From RYN-230 sp036497945 (GTDB taxonomy: Bacteria > Actinomycetota > Actinomycetes > Streptosporangiales > Streptosporangiaceae): a stretch of DNA of 64,000 nucleotides. Position numbers and translations under genes: made by a program. Below are positions 41,008-49,783 of the stretch, in pieces. Each line of letters begins with the position of its first letter. Positions within the stretch are counted from its first letter, which is position 1. The stretch is from the NCBI GenBank assembly GCA_036497945.1, contig DASXIN010000120.1, positions 80,349-144,348 of the forward strand. Direction: 5' to 3'. Below the pieces are notes generated by a model. It did not search any database, was not told the DNA's origin, and worked only from the letters and a program-made list of their open reading frames with translations.

Positions 41008-42425
41008 CACTTGCACTCCGGTACGCGATTCGCTCGGACGTCGGTCTTCTCCGGGAGGGGAATGAGGACGCGGCGTACGCCGGGCCGCGTCTGCTGGCCG
41101 TCGCGGACGGCATGGGCGGCCATGCCGCCGGCGAGGTAGCCAGCGCGGCGACCATCTCGGCCCTGTCCAGGCTGGACGACGACGTACCCGGCAACGACCT
41201 GGTGGACGCGCTGGCCGACGCAGTGGCGGACGCGAACCACACGCTGCACGACATGGTGCTGGCCGACTCGGTGCTGGAGGGCATGGGCACCACACTGACC
41301 GCCATGCTCTGGTCCGGCTCCCGGGTGGCCCTGGTGCACATCGGGGACTCCCGTGCGTACCTGCTGCGAGACGGGGAGTTCCACCAGATCACGCACGATC
41401 ACACGCTGGTCCAGACACTGGTCGACGAGGGCCGGATCAGCCCGGACGACGTGGCCACCCACCCGCAGCGGTCCATGCTGCTGCGTGCCCTGGACGGCCG
41501 GGCTGACGTCGAGCCGGATCTGTCGGTGCGCGAGGCCAGGCTGGGCGACCGGTACCTGCTCTGCTCGGACGGGCTGTCCGGCGTGGTCAGCGAGGAGACC
41601 CTGCACCGGACGCTGGCCAAGGTCGAGGACCTGAACGACGTGGTGCTGCAGCTCGTCGAGCTGGCCATCAGGGGCGGCGGCCCGGACAACATCACCTGCA
41701 TCGTGGCCGACGTGGTGGACAGCGCGACCGCCCTGCTGCCGCCGACCGAGGCCTCGGTGATGGTCGGGGCGGCGTCCAACGGCAGCGGCGGCGGCCCGTT
41801 CCGCACCGACAGCCCGGCCGGCCGCGCCCACCTGCTGACCCGGACCGCGCCGCAGGTCGCGGTGGCTATCGCGCACGACGACCCGGCGCCGGGCCGGCCC
41901 GCCGACGAGGACGACGACGGGCACGGCGGGCACCGCCGCCGCAAGCGCCGGTTCCCGCTGGTCACGTCGGCCCTGGTTATCCTGGTGGTGCTGGTGGTGG
42001 GCGGGGCGTACGCCGGCTGGCGGTACACGCAGAGCCAGTACTACGTGGGTGAGGACGGCGGCCAGGTCGTCATCTTCCGCGGCATCAACCAGAGCGCCGT
42101 CGGCATCAAGCTGTACAGCGTGGCGCAGCGCTTCAAGATCCCGGTGGCAAGCCTGCCGAGCATGGACGCGACCACCGTGCGGGCCACCATCACGTCCAAC
42201 TCCGGCCTGGCCGGGGCCCGGGCGTCGGTGCAGACCATCCAGACTGACTATCAGCGCTGCCAGGCCGCGTACGCCGCGCTGCGCACGTGGCAGGCAACGC
42301 CGCCGAAGACCGAGAAGAAAAAGGTCGGGAGGAAGACCGTCACCACGAAGGTCAAGCCACCGAAGCCAATCATCCCGGCCGAGTGCCCGGCACCAGCCAG
42401 CACCGCCGCCGGGACCGGAGGATAG
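41004..42425 (+). CDS. pstP: PstP: PP2C-family Ser/Thr protein phosphatase
   Basis: 473 residues. PP2C catalytic domain ~1-235: REGNEDAAY, AVADGMGGHAAGEVAS, HIGDSRAYLLRDG, LLCSDGLSGVV and GGPDNITCIVAD supply the metal-binding Asp residues. A disordered linker (~240-310) is followed by a membrane segment (VTSALVILVVLVVGGAYAG) and a ~150-residue extracytoplasmic domain with a Lys-rich segment. It dephosphorylates PknB, FHA proteins and penicillin-binding proteins. Translationally coupled to fhaB (ATGA). Confidence 0.93.
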   Translation: MTLALRYAIRSDVGLLREGNEDAAYAGPRLLAVADGMGGHAAGEVASAATISALSRLDDDVPGNDLVDALADAVADANHTLHDMVLADSVLEGMGTTLTAMLWSGSRVALVHIGDSRAYLLRDGEFHQITHDHTLVQTLVDEGRISPDDVATHPQRSMLLRALDGRADVEPDLSVREARLGDRYLLCSDGLSGVVSEETLHRTLAKVEDLNDVVLQLVELAIRGGGPDNITCIVADVVDSATALLPPTEASVMVGAASNGSGGGPFRTDSPAGRAHLLTRTAPQVAVAIAHDDPAPGRPADEDDDGHGGHRRRKRRFPLVTSALVILVVLVVGGAYAGWRYTQSQYYVGEDGGQVVIFRGINQSAVGIKLYSVAQRFKIPVASLPSMDATTVRATITSNSGLAGARASVQTIQTDYQRCQAAYAALRTWQATPPKTEKKKVGRKTVTTKVKPPKPIIPAECPAPASTAAGTGG

Positions 42426-42427
42426 TC

Positions 42428-43903
42428 GTGAGCGCGATCGCCAGCCCGTCGGACCAGCCGCTGGGCGGCGGCCGAGACGCCGCCGCCCAGGATGGCCAGC
42501 CGGCCAGCGCGCCCATGCCGCAAGGCCGGCGCCGGACCGAGCTGCTCATGCTGGCCTTCGTCGTCGGCGTGGTGATGCTCGCCTACGCCAACGTGGGGCT
42601 GGGGCTGAACGGCAAGGTACCGGCCGGCATGTTCGCGTACGGCCTGTCCTTCGCCGCGCTGGTTGGCGCCGCGCACGTGGCGGTTCGCTGGCTGGCCCCG
42701 TGGGCCGACCCGCTGCTGCTGCCGCTGGCCGCCCTGCTGAACGGGCTCGGCATCGTGATGATCTACCGGCTGCAGCTGGCCGGCCGCGGCGGCAACCCCG
42801 GCGTGCAGATCAGCACGATGAGCTCGAATACCACCGCGTTCCAGGTCGCCTACAGCGCGGCGGGCATCGCCGCATTCGTGGCCGTGCTCGCGCTCGTCCG
42901 GCAGCCGCGCACGCTGCAGCGGTACACCTACACGCTGGGTGCGATCGGCCTGGTGCTGCTGGCCCTGCCTGCCCTGCTGCCGAACAGCATCAGTGAGGTG
43001 CCGGGTACCACAGCTAAGATCCAGATATCGCTGGGCGGCTTCACCGTGCAGCCCGAGGAGTTCGCCAAACTGGCGCTGGCCGTGTTCTTCGCCGGCTACC
43101 TGGTGGCCAAGCGGGACGTACTGGCCCTGGCCGGGCGCCGGGTGCTGGGCATCGACCTGCCCCGGGCCCGCGACCTCGGCCCGGTGCTCATCGCCTGGGG
43201 CGCCAGCCTGGTAGTCCTGATCTTCGAGAGCGACATCGGCACGTCGGCCCTGTTCTTCGGCCTGTTCGTGGTGATGATGTATATCGCCACCCAGCGCTCG
43301 TCCTGGCTGATCATCGGATTCCTGCTGTTCGTGTTCGGCTCGGTGGTCACCGCCGAGCTGTTCCAGCATGTGCGGGACCGGTTCATCGTCTGGCTGGACC
43401 CGTTCAAGTACGTGCACACCGTGGTGCCCAGTTCCTTCCAGCTGGTCCAGGGGCTGTACGGGATGGGCTTCGGCGGGGTGCTCGGCCGCGGCCTGGGCCA
43501 GGGCGCGCCGTACAACACCCCGCTGGTGCAAAGTGACTTCATCATCACCGCGTTCGGCGAGGAGCTGGGGCTGACCGGGGTGATGGCCCTGCTGATCATC
43601 TACGGGCTGATCGTGCAGCGCGGGCTGCGCGCGGCGATCGCGGTCCGGGACCCGTTCTCCAAGCTGCTGGCCGGTGGCCTGGCCTTCGTGGTCGCGCTCC
43701 AGGTGTTCGTGATCGTCGGTGGGGTTACCCGGCTGATCCCGCTGACCGGCATCACCACGCCGTTCCTGTCCCAGGGCGGCTCGTCGCTGATATCGAGCTG
43801 GATGGGGATCGCGCTGCTGATGCGGATCAGTGACACGGCGCGCAGACCGGCCCCGCAGCCGATCCAGGACGAGGGCATGACCCAGGTGGTGCGGGCCGGA
43901 TGA
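42428..43903 (+). CDS. rodA: RodA/FtsW-family peptidoglycan polymerase (SEDS)
   Basis: 491-residue SEDS protein with about twelve membrane segments. Diagnostic parts: GGFTVQPEEFAKLALAVFFA, ESDIGTSALFFGLFVVMMYI (the Asp needed for glycosyltransferase activity) and LTGITTPFLSQGGSSLISSW near the end. It polymerises lipid II together with the class B PBP encoded next. GTG 42428 lies two bases after the pstP stop. The N-terminal ~35 residues are a polar cytoplasmic tail. Its stop overlaps the pbpA start. Confidence 0.93.
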   Translation: MSAIASPSDQPLGGGRDAAAQDGQPASAPMPQGRRRTELLMLAFVVGVVMLAYANVGLGLNGKVPAGMFAYGLSFAALVGAAHVAVRWLAPWADPLLLPLAALLNGLGIVMIYRLQLAGRGGNPGVQISTMSSNTTAFQVAYSAAGIAAFVAVLALVRQPRTLQRYTYTLGAIGLVLLALPALLPNSISEVPGTTAKIQISLGGFTVQPEEFAKLALAVFFAGYLVAKRDVLALAGRRVLGIDLPRARDLGPVLIAWGASLVVLIFESDIGTSALFFGLFVVMMYIATQRSSWLIIGFLLFVFGSVVTAELFQHVRDRFIVWLDPFKYVHTVVPSSFQLVQGLYGMGFGGVLGRGLGQGAPYNTPLVQSDFIITAFGEELGLTGVMALLIIYGLIVQRGLRAAIAVRDPFSKLLAGGLAFVVALQVFVIVGGVTRLIPLTGITTPFLSQGGSSLISSWMGIALLMRISDTARRPAPQPIQDEGMTQVVRAG

Positions 43904-45378
43904 ACCACGCGCTGCGCCGTGTCTCGCTGATCTGCCTGGTGCTGTTCGTGCTCCTGCTGGTCAACGTGAACTATGTGCAAGGGTTCGAGGCGAGCAGCCT
44001 GGCCAACGAGCCGGGCAACGGCCGCACCTTCACCTCCACGCTCCAGTTCCAGCGCGGCTCGATCATCACCGCCGACCAGAAAACCGTCGCCTACTCGAAG
44101 ATGAACAAGACGTTCGGCGAGTACCAGCGGCACTACCCGTTCGGCAAGATGTACGCGCCGATCACCGGGTACGACACGCTGTTCAGCCAGACCGGGATCG
44201 AGCAGACCGAGAACAAGGAGCTGTCCGGGTCCGACCCGGCGCTGGCGGTGCACAACCTGATCGACCTGATCACCGGGAAGCAGAAGAAGGGCGCCACGGT
44301 CGAGCTGACCATCAACTCGGTGGCCCAGCAGGCCGCGTACAACGCGCTGAAAACCCAGGGCAAGCAGGCCGGCGTGGTCGCGCTGAACCCGCAGACCGGC
44401 GCGGTGCTGGCGACGGCCTCCTACCCCTCGTTCGACCCCAACCAGCTGGCCACGCTCAACGGCACCAAGCTGATCGCCAACGACAAGCAGCTGCTCAAGG
44501 ACCCGAACCAGCCGCTGCTGAACCGGGCGCTCAACGCCACGTTCCCACCCGGGTCGTCGTTCAAGGTGGTGACCAGCTCCACCGCGATGACCGACAAGGG
44601 CATCAACCCGAACACGCAGATCTTCGCGCCGACCCAGCTCAAGCTGCCCGGCGCCCCTCAGCCGCTGGTCAACTTCGATGGTGAGGCGTGCGGCAACGGC
44701 AGCGGCCGGGTGCCGCTGATCACGGCGTTCACGCTGTCCTGCAACACCGCGTTCGGCAACCTGGGCCTGCACCTGAGCGCGGCCCAGCTGCAGCGGCAGG
44801 CCAACCTGTTCGGCTTCAACAACGCCAACCTGACCATCCCGCTCCCGGTCACGCCGAGCAACTTCCCGCTGTACCCCGACCCGGCGCAGCGGGCCGGCGC
44901 GGCCATCGGCCAGGAGAGCGACACGGTGACCCCGCTGCAGGAGGCCATGATCGCGGCGGCTATCGCGAATCAGGGCACGCTGATGAAGCCCTATATGGTC
45001 GACAAGGTCACCGCGCCCGACCTGACGACGCTGTCTACCACGCAGCCGACCGTACTGAGCCATCCGGTGACCCCGGCCGTCGCGACCAATGTGACCAACA
45101 TGATGATCCAGGTAACCCAGTCGCCGCAGGGCACCGCGCACGTCAGCGCGGGCACGCAGGCGACTGGCGGGATCGTGATCGCGGCGAAGACCGGCACCGC
45201 CCAGAACGGGATCAACAACAGTGGCCTGGACGACGCGGTGTTCACCTGTTTTGCCCCAGCCAGCAACCCGAAGATAGCCGTCGGCGTCGTGGTTAAAGGA
45301 GGCGGCCAGGGCGCCGACGCGGCCGCGCCGATCGCGGTGGAGATCATCAAGGCCTACCTGGCCTCAGTGGGGAACTAA
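43900..45378 (+). CDS. pbpA: PbpA: class B penicillin-binding protein (transpeptidase)
   Basis: 492 residues: a short cytoplasmic tail, one membrane anchor (~8-25), a dimerisation domain and the transpeptidase domain. Active-site motifs are SSFK (S219-K222), SCN (S280-N282) and KTGTAQ near residue 430. It cross-links the glycan strands made by RodA. In mycobacteria PbpA is a PknB substrate needed for septation. The start overlaps rodA (ATGA). Confidence 0.94.
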   Translation: MNHALRRVSLICLVLFVLLLVNVNYVQGFEASSLANEPGNGRTFTSTLQFQRGSIITADQKTVAYSKMNKTFGEYQRHYPFGKMYAPITGYDTLFSQTGIEQTENKELSGSDPALAVHNLIDLITGKQKKGATVELTINSVAQQAAYNALKTQGKQAGVVALNPQTGAVLATASYPSFDPNQLATLNGTKLIANDKQLLKDPNQPLLNRALNATFPPGSSFKVVTSSTAMTDKGINPNTQIFAPTQLKLPGAPQPLVNFDGEACGNGSGRVPLITAFTLSCNTAFGNLGLHLSAAQLQRQANLFGFNNANLTIPLPVTPSNFPLYPDPAQRAGAAIGQESDTVTPLQEAMIAAAIANQGTLMKPYMVDKVTAPDLTTLSTTQPTVLSHPVTPAVATNVTNMMIQVTQSPQGTAHVSAGTQATGGIVIAAKTGTAQNGINNSGLDDAVFTCFAPASNPKIAVGVVVKGGGQGADAAAPIAVEIIKAYLASVGN

Positions 45379-45411
45379 TGACGGCAACGACGCAGCGGAA
45401 CGGTTACTGAC

Positions 45412-47217
45412 GTGCGAGACATGACACAGCCGCGGCTCCTGGGCGGGCGCTACGAACTCGACGGCGTCGTCGGCAGAGGCGGCATGGCCGAGGTATACCG
45501 GGCCCGGGACATCCGGCTGGACCGGATCGTCGCGGTCAAGACGCTCCGCGAGGACCTGGCCCGGGACCAGACCTTCCAGGCCCGGTTCCGCCGCGAGGCC
45601 CAGTCCGCGGCGTCGCTGAACCACCCGTCGATCGTCGCGGTGTACGACACCGGCGAGGACATGAGCGGTTCGACCCCCGTGCCGTACATCGTGATGGAGT
45701 ATGTGGACGGCCGGACGCTGCGGGAACTGCTCCGCGACGACCGGCGGCTGCTCCCGGAGCGGGCGCTGGAGATCACCGACGGGGTGCTCCGCGCGCTGGA
45801 CTACAGCCACCGCAACGGCATCATTCACCGGGACATCAAGCCTGGCAACGTGATGCTGACCCGCTCCGCCGAGGTCAAGGTGATGGACTTCGGCATCGCC
45901 CGGGCGATCAGCGACACCCAGGCCACGATGACGCAGACCGCGCAGGTGATCGGGACCGCGCAGTACCTGTCCCCAGAGCAGGCCCGCGGTGAGCGGGTGG
46001 ACGCGCGCAGCGACCTGTACTCCACTGGCTGCCTGCTGTATGAGCTGCTCACCGGGCGGCCGCCGTTCACCGGCGACTCGCCGGTGGCGATCGCCTACCA
46101 GCATGTCCGGGAGAACCCGATCCCGCCGTCCCGGGTCGACCCGGAGATCCCGTCGTGGGCCGACGCGATCGTGCTCAAGGCGATGGCCAAGGACCCGGCC
46201 GAGCGCTACCAGTCGGCGGCCGAGATGCGCACCGACATCCAGCGCGCGCTGTCCGGGGTGCCGGTGGCCGCGCCGCTGCAGACCGAGATGTACGCGCCCG
46301 GCACGCAGCGAATGGGCCAGCAGACCATGCTGGCCGGTGGGGGCGCCCCCACCGGCACGATGTCGCACTACGGCGGGCCGGACGACGGCTACGACGACGG
46401 CCGCGGCGGCCGCCGCCGGGCGCTGTGGTGGATCCTCGGCGCGGTCGGCGTGATCATCGTCGCGGTGCTGGCCTACCTGCTGCTGAATGGCGGCGGGGGC
46501 AACACCGCCTCGGTGCCGTCCGTGGTGGGCCAGACCCAGGCGCAGGCCGTCACGTCGGTCAAGAAGGCCGGGCTGGTGCCGGTCGTGGTCAAGGTGCCGT
46601 CCTCGGACAAGGTCGGCATCGTGGTGAGCAGCAACCCGCAGTTCGGCACCAAGGTGGCGCCGCACAGCACGGTGACGCTCCGCGTCTCCGCTGGGCCGAA
46701 GAAGGTCAGCATCCCGAACGTGATCGGCCAATCGGAAAGCTCGGCGCAGAGCACCTTGCAGGGCCTGGGCCTGAACGTGACGACCAAGGCGGATCCGACG
46801 TCCACCCTGCCCCTGGGCAAGGTGGCCAAGACGAATCCGCCCGCCGGCACACAGGTGAAGCAGGGCAGCACGGTGACGCTGTTCGTCTCCGGCGGCGGTG
46901 CCCAGGTACCGTCGGTCATCGGCGACCCGAAGTCCACCGCCCAGTCGATCCTCAGCAACGCGGGATTCCAGGTCAAGGTGGTCACGACGGCCGGGCCGGC
47001 GGGCTCGACCCCGGGCACGGTGTTCAGCCAGCAGCCGACCAACGGCACCACCGCGCCCACCGGCTCCACGGTGACCATCTTTGTGGCCGCGGCCGTCCAG
47101 CCGACGAGCCCGCCGACCACCGCTTCGCCCACCCCGACCCAGTCCGCGACGCCCACCCCGACCGCGACCGCGACGTCGCACCAAGGAGGAGGGGGCGGAG
47201 GGAACGGACAGCGCTAG
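45412..47217 (+). CDS. pknB: PknB: PASTA-domain Ser/Thr protein kinase
   Basis: 601 residues. Kinase domain ~14-275 with the glycine loop GRGGMAEVY, catalytic Lys43 (VAVK), HRDIKPGN (139-146), DFG (159-161) and SPEQ. A Gly/Asp-rich juxtamembrane linker precedes one membrane helix (~338-358). Three PASTA repeats follow (each starting VPSVVGQ, IPNVIGQ, VPSVIGD), then a Thr/Pro/Ser-rich tail. Mycobacterial PknB has four PASTA repeats. It senses muropeptides or lipid II and phosphorylates FhaA, PbpA and others. ATG 45421 is an alternative start. No separate pknA gene is present between pbpA and pknB. Confidence 0.94.
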   Translation: MRDMTQPRLLGGRYELDGVVGRGGMAEVYRARDIRLDRIVAVKTLREDLARDQTFQARFRREAQSAASLNHPSIVAVYDTGEDMSGSTPVPYIVMEYVDGRTLRELLRDDRRLLPERALEITDGVLRALDYSHRNGIIHRDIKPGNVMLTRSAEVKVMDFGIARAISDTQATMTQTAQVIGTAQYLSPEQARGERVDARSDLYSTGCLLYELLTGRPPFTGDSPVAIAYQHVRENPIPPSRVDPEIPSWADAIVLKAMAKDPAERYQSAAEMRTDIQRALSGVPVAAPLQTEMYAPGTQRMGQQTMLAGGGAPTGTMSHYGGPDDGYDDGRGGRRRALWWILGAVGVIIVAVLAYLLLNGGGGNTASVPSVVGQTQAQAVTSVKKAGLVPVVVKVPSSDKVGIVVSSNPQFGTKVAPHSTVTLRVSAGPKKVSIPNVIGQSESSAQSTLQGLGLNVTTKADPTSTLPLGKVAKTNPPAGTQVKQGSTVTLFVSGGGAQVPSVIGDPKSTAQSILSNAGFQVKVVTTAGPAGSTPGTVFSQQPTNGTTAPTGSTVTIFVAAAVQPTSPPTTASPTPTQSATPTPTATATSHQGGGGGGNGQR

Positions 47218-47250
47218 ACTCGGGCAGAGCTAGTTGACCAGGAGAGCACC

Positions 47251-47496
47251 GTGCCCAAGTCCCGCGTGAGGTCCAAGGCGGTCTACACCCCGCCGCCCCG
47301 GACGGCCAAGTCCAAGGTCAGCCCGCGCTGGCTGGTGCCGACCATGCTGGCCTGCCTGCTGATCGGGCTGGCCTGGATCGCGCTGTTCTACGTCACCCAG
47401 GGCAGCTTGCCGATCGGCGCGCTGGGGGACTGGAACCTGGTGGTCGGGTTCGCCTTCATCATCGGCGGCGTGGTGCTGTCCACCAGGTGGCGCTGA
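47251..47496 (+). CDS. crgA: CrgA: cell division inhibitor/scaffold
   Basis: 81 residues: basic N-terminus MPKSRVRSKAVYTPP, then two membrane helices (LVPTMLACLLIGLAWIALFY and LVVGFAFIIGGVVLS) and the short end TRWR. CrgA proteins bind FtsZ, FtsQ, FtsI and PBPs at the septum and coordinate growth with septation. GTG start with AGGAGA upstream. Followed by the hairpin at 47503-47535, which should end the cluster's transcript. Confidence 0.95.
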   Translation: MPKSRVRSKAVYTPPPRTAKSKVSPRWLVPTMLACLLIGLAWIALFYVTQGSLPIGALGDWNLVVGFAFIIGGVVLSTRWR

Positions 47497-47502
47497 TCTG
47501 TG

Positions 47503-47535
47503 TTAGCCCGGGGGGCGACCCCCCGGAGGCCCCCG
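47503..47535 (-). repeat. Short copy 4 of the palindromic element; likely bidirectional terminator
   Basis: Only the core is present: CCGGGGGG-CGA-CCCCCCGG, an 8-bp perfect GC hairpin, with the TTAGCCCGG flank matching the CCGGGCTAGCA tail of copy 6 in reverse orientation. It lies between the convergent crgA and rhomboid genes, so it could terminate both. Confidence 0.65.
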
Positions 47536-47539
47536 CCAG

Positions 47540-48409
47540 TCAGTTCAGCGCGTGGGTCCGGGCGATTATCGCGGCGATCAGCACGGCCAGCACGATCACC
47601 GTCGCGCCGACCTGGATCAGCGTGCGGTGCGGCCGCGGCGCGTACGCATAGGCCGCGGTGAGCAGGCTGCCCACGATGAGCCCACCGACGTGCGCCTGCC
47701 AGGCGATCGACGAGCGCCACACGAAGCTGATGGCCAGATTCAGCACGATTAGGAAGACGATGGCCCGGCTGTCCAGGCGGAGCCGCTTGGACACCACGAA
47801 CCACGCGCCGAACAGGCCGAAAATGGCCCCGGACGCGCCGAGCGCGGGCTGCAGCGGCGGGGCGATCAGGTAGTACAGCACCGACCCGCCGAGCGCGCTC
47901 AGCAGGTACACGGCGGTGAACCGCAGGTGGCCGAGCAGCCGCTCCAGGGCCGGCCCGACCAGGATCAGCGCCCACATGTTGAACGCGATGTCCAGCAGCC
48001 CGCTGGACCCGGTCGGCGGCAGGAACGCCGAGGTGATGAGCCGGTAGTACTGCCCGTCGGCCACCCCGATGTGCGGGCCGAACTTGGCCACCATGGCCCA
48101 GTTGTCGGCCAGCGCCGGATAGCCCAGTTCGACCAGGTAGAACAGTACGTTCAGGCCGACGATGACCCAGGTCACGATCGAGCTCATGGCGGGCCGGCCG
48201 CCGAACACCGCGGTCGGCCGCCGGGCCCCCTGGTGGCCCTCCCGGACGCACTCCACACAGTGCTGGCCGACCGGCGCCGCCCGGAGGCAGTCCGGGCAGG
48301 CTGCCCGGCCGCACCGGCTGCAGGACAGATAGGTCTCCCGGCCGGGGTGCCGGAAACAGGTTGGTACCGGTTCGGACGCCGCGGCGTCCGGAGCCGGGAG
48401 GTCGTCCAC
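47540..48409 (-). CDS. Rhomboid family intramembrane serine protease with B-box-like zinc finger
   Basis: 289 residues from GTG 48409. The N-terminal ~60 residues carry a Cys/His cluster (CFRHPGRETYLSCSRCG, then CPDCL and CVEC) like a B-box zinc finger. Six to seven membrane segments follow, with the catalytic Ser in LGASGAIFGLFGAWF and the His in WQAHVGGLIVG. ITSAFLP and FNMWALILVGP are further family marks. It cleaves membrane proteins within the bilayer; its substrate is unknown. GTG 48409 avoids overlap with the cyclophilin gene on the same strand. Confidence 0.9.
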   Translation of the reverse strand: MDDLPAPDAAASEPVPTCFRHPGRETYLSCSRCGRAACPDCLRAAPVGQHCVECVREGHQGARRPTAVFGGRPAMSSIVTWVIVGLNVLFYLVELGYPALADNWAMVAKFGPHIGVADGQYYRLITSAFLPPTGSSGLLDIAFNMWALILVGPALERLLGHLRFTAVYLLSALGGSVLYYLIAPPLQPALGASGAIFGLFGAWFVVSKRLRLDSRAIVFLIVLNLAISFVWRSSIAWQAHVGGLIVGSLLTAAYAYAPRPHRTLIQVGATVIVLAVLIAAIIARTHALN

Positions 48410-48437
48410 CGCTAGCCTGCCGTGGCCAGACTCTGGG

Positions 48438-48965
48438 TCATGCGCCGTCGCCGCGGGAGATATCGACCGACTCGAGCACCACGTCCTTGGCCGGCCGGTC
48501 CTGCCGGTTCCGGTCCACGTGGGTGATCGCATCCACCACGTCGCTGCCCTCGATGACCTCGCCGAAGATGGTGTGCTTGCCGTTCAGCCAGGGCGTGGGC
48601 ACGGTGGTGATGAAGAACTGGGAGCCATTGGTGCCCGGCCCGGCATTGGCCATGGCCAGCAGGTACGGTCGGCTGAACGCGAGATCGGGGTGAATCTCGT
48701 CACCGAACTGGTAGCCGGGCCCGCCGGTTCCGGTGCCCAGCGGATCGCCGCCCTGAATCATGAAATCCGGGATCACCCGGTGAAAGATCGTCCCGTTGTA
48801 AAGGCTTTCCCGGCTTGGCTTGCCGGTCCGCGGGTCGGTCCAGTCCCGGGTGCCTTCGGCCAGCTCGACGAAGTTGCGCACGGTCTTGGGTGCCTGATCT
48901 GGGAAGAGCCGGACCACGATGGTCCCCTGGTTCGTCCGCAGCGTCGCGGTGAGCGTGTTTGTCAT
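48438..48965 (-). CDS. ppiA: Peptidyl-prolyl cis-trans isomerase (cyclophilin A)
   Basis: 175 residues covering one cyclophilin domain: FHRVIPDFMIQGGDP (catalytic Arg, Phe and Gln), MANAGPGTNGSQFFITT, TPWLNGKHTIFGEV. No signal peptide, so it is cytosolic. It speeds proline isomerisation during folding. GAGGA lies eight bases before the ATG. Its position beside rhomboid, crgA and pknB is typical of actinomycete chromosomes near the origin. Confidence 0.95.
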   Translation of the reverse strand: MTNTLTATLRTNQGTIVVRLFPDQAPKTVRNFVELAEGTRDWTDPRTGKPSRESLYNGTIFHRVIPDFMIQGGDPLGTGTGGPGYQFGDEIHPDLAFSRPYLLAMANAGPGTNGSQFFITTVPTPWLNGKHTIFGEVIEGSDVVDAITHVDRNRQDRPAKDVVLESVDISRGDGA

Positions 48966-49196
48966 AGCAGAAATCCTCGCACGGAGCGGGCTCGGGTTCG
49001 CCGTTTCGGCCCAGCAGGCGCTGCCGCTGGGCCATCCCTCGTACCCTACGGCGCGGATGAACCAGCGGCGAATCGGATGAACCAGCGGCGAATGGGGGGC
49101 GAATCAGGGTTGAGCACGTCTGCGCAGGGAAGGCAGGGTTGAGTGTTGTCTCCTAGGGAACTGAGTGGCGGGGCGAGCTACTCGGGGAGGTTCATT

Positions 49197-49709
49197 GTGG
49201 TCTCAAGAACAAACAGCGAGGACGTAAAGTCCCGGGCCCAGGCCCGAGCGATACAGGCCAAGGCCCAGGCGATCCGGGTGCAGGGACGCGCCCTCCAGGC
49301 CAAGGAGCAGTTCACGCCGCTGGCCAGAAGCGCTCAGCTGACCGCCAGCCAGGGGGTGCAGCAGGCCCGGACATGGGCCGCGCCCCGGGTGGAGCAGGCC
49401 GGGGTGGCCGTGCAGGAGCGGATCGCACCCCGGGTCTCCTCCGCCATGATCGCCACCGCGCGCCGGATGGAGCCGGTCTCCGCCCGGCGCCGCCGCCGCT
49501 GGCCGGTCATCCTGGCCGGGGTCGTGACCGTGTCCGCGGGCGCCGTCGCGGCCATCCTGCTGCGCGGCCAGCGCGCCAACCGGTTCAGCGCCGAGCCGGC
49601 CCCGGAGGCACCGCCGTCGCCGGAACCGCCGGCCAATGGGCCGGCCAGCAGCCAGGACCCGTCTGACGCCACGCAGGTGGACGCCAACGGGCAGGTCAGG
49701 ACGCCCTGA
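49197..49709 (+). CDS. Ala/Gln-rich single-pass membrane protein (DUF5324-like)
   Basis: 170 residues from GTG 49197, which has GGGGAGG six bases upstream; a longer frame from 49143 lacks such a signal. The N-terminal ~95 residues are a charged helical region rich in Ala, Gln and Arg (KSRAQARAIQAKAQAIRVQG), followed by one membrane helix (WPVILAGVVTVSAGAVAAIL) after an RRRRR stop, and a Pro/Ser/Glu-rich tail. Similar proteins sit near ppiA in other actinomycetes. Function unknown; the family name is from memory of synteny. Confidence 0.75.
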   Translation: MVSRTNSEDVKSRAQARAIQAKAQAIRVQGRALQAKEQFTPLARSAQLTASQGVQQARTWAAPRVEQAGVAVQERIAPRVSSAMIATARRMEPVSARRRRRWPVILAGVVTVSAGAVAAILLRGQRANRFSAEPAPEAPPSPEPPANGPASSQDPSDATQVDANGQVRTP

Positions 49710-49783
49710 CCGATCGGGACAGGCGGGTGGTCAGCGGCTAGCTGGCCACCCGCGGCGCACCGGCCGGGGGCGCATCAGCCGGG

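Noticed and set aside
41353..41634. Arg/Trp/Ser-rich plus-strand frame inside pstP
   Set aside because: Out-of-frame shadow typical of high-GC coding sequence.
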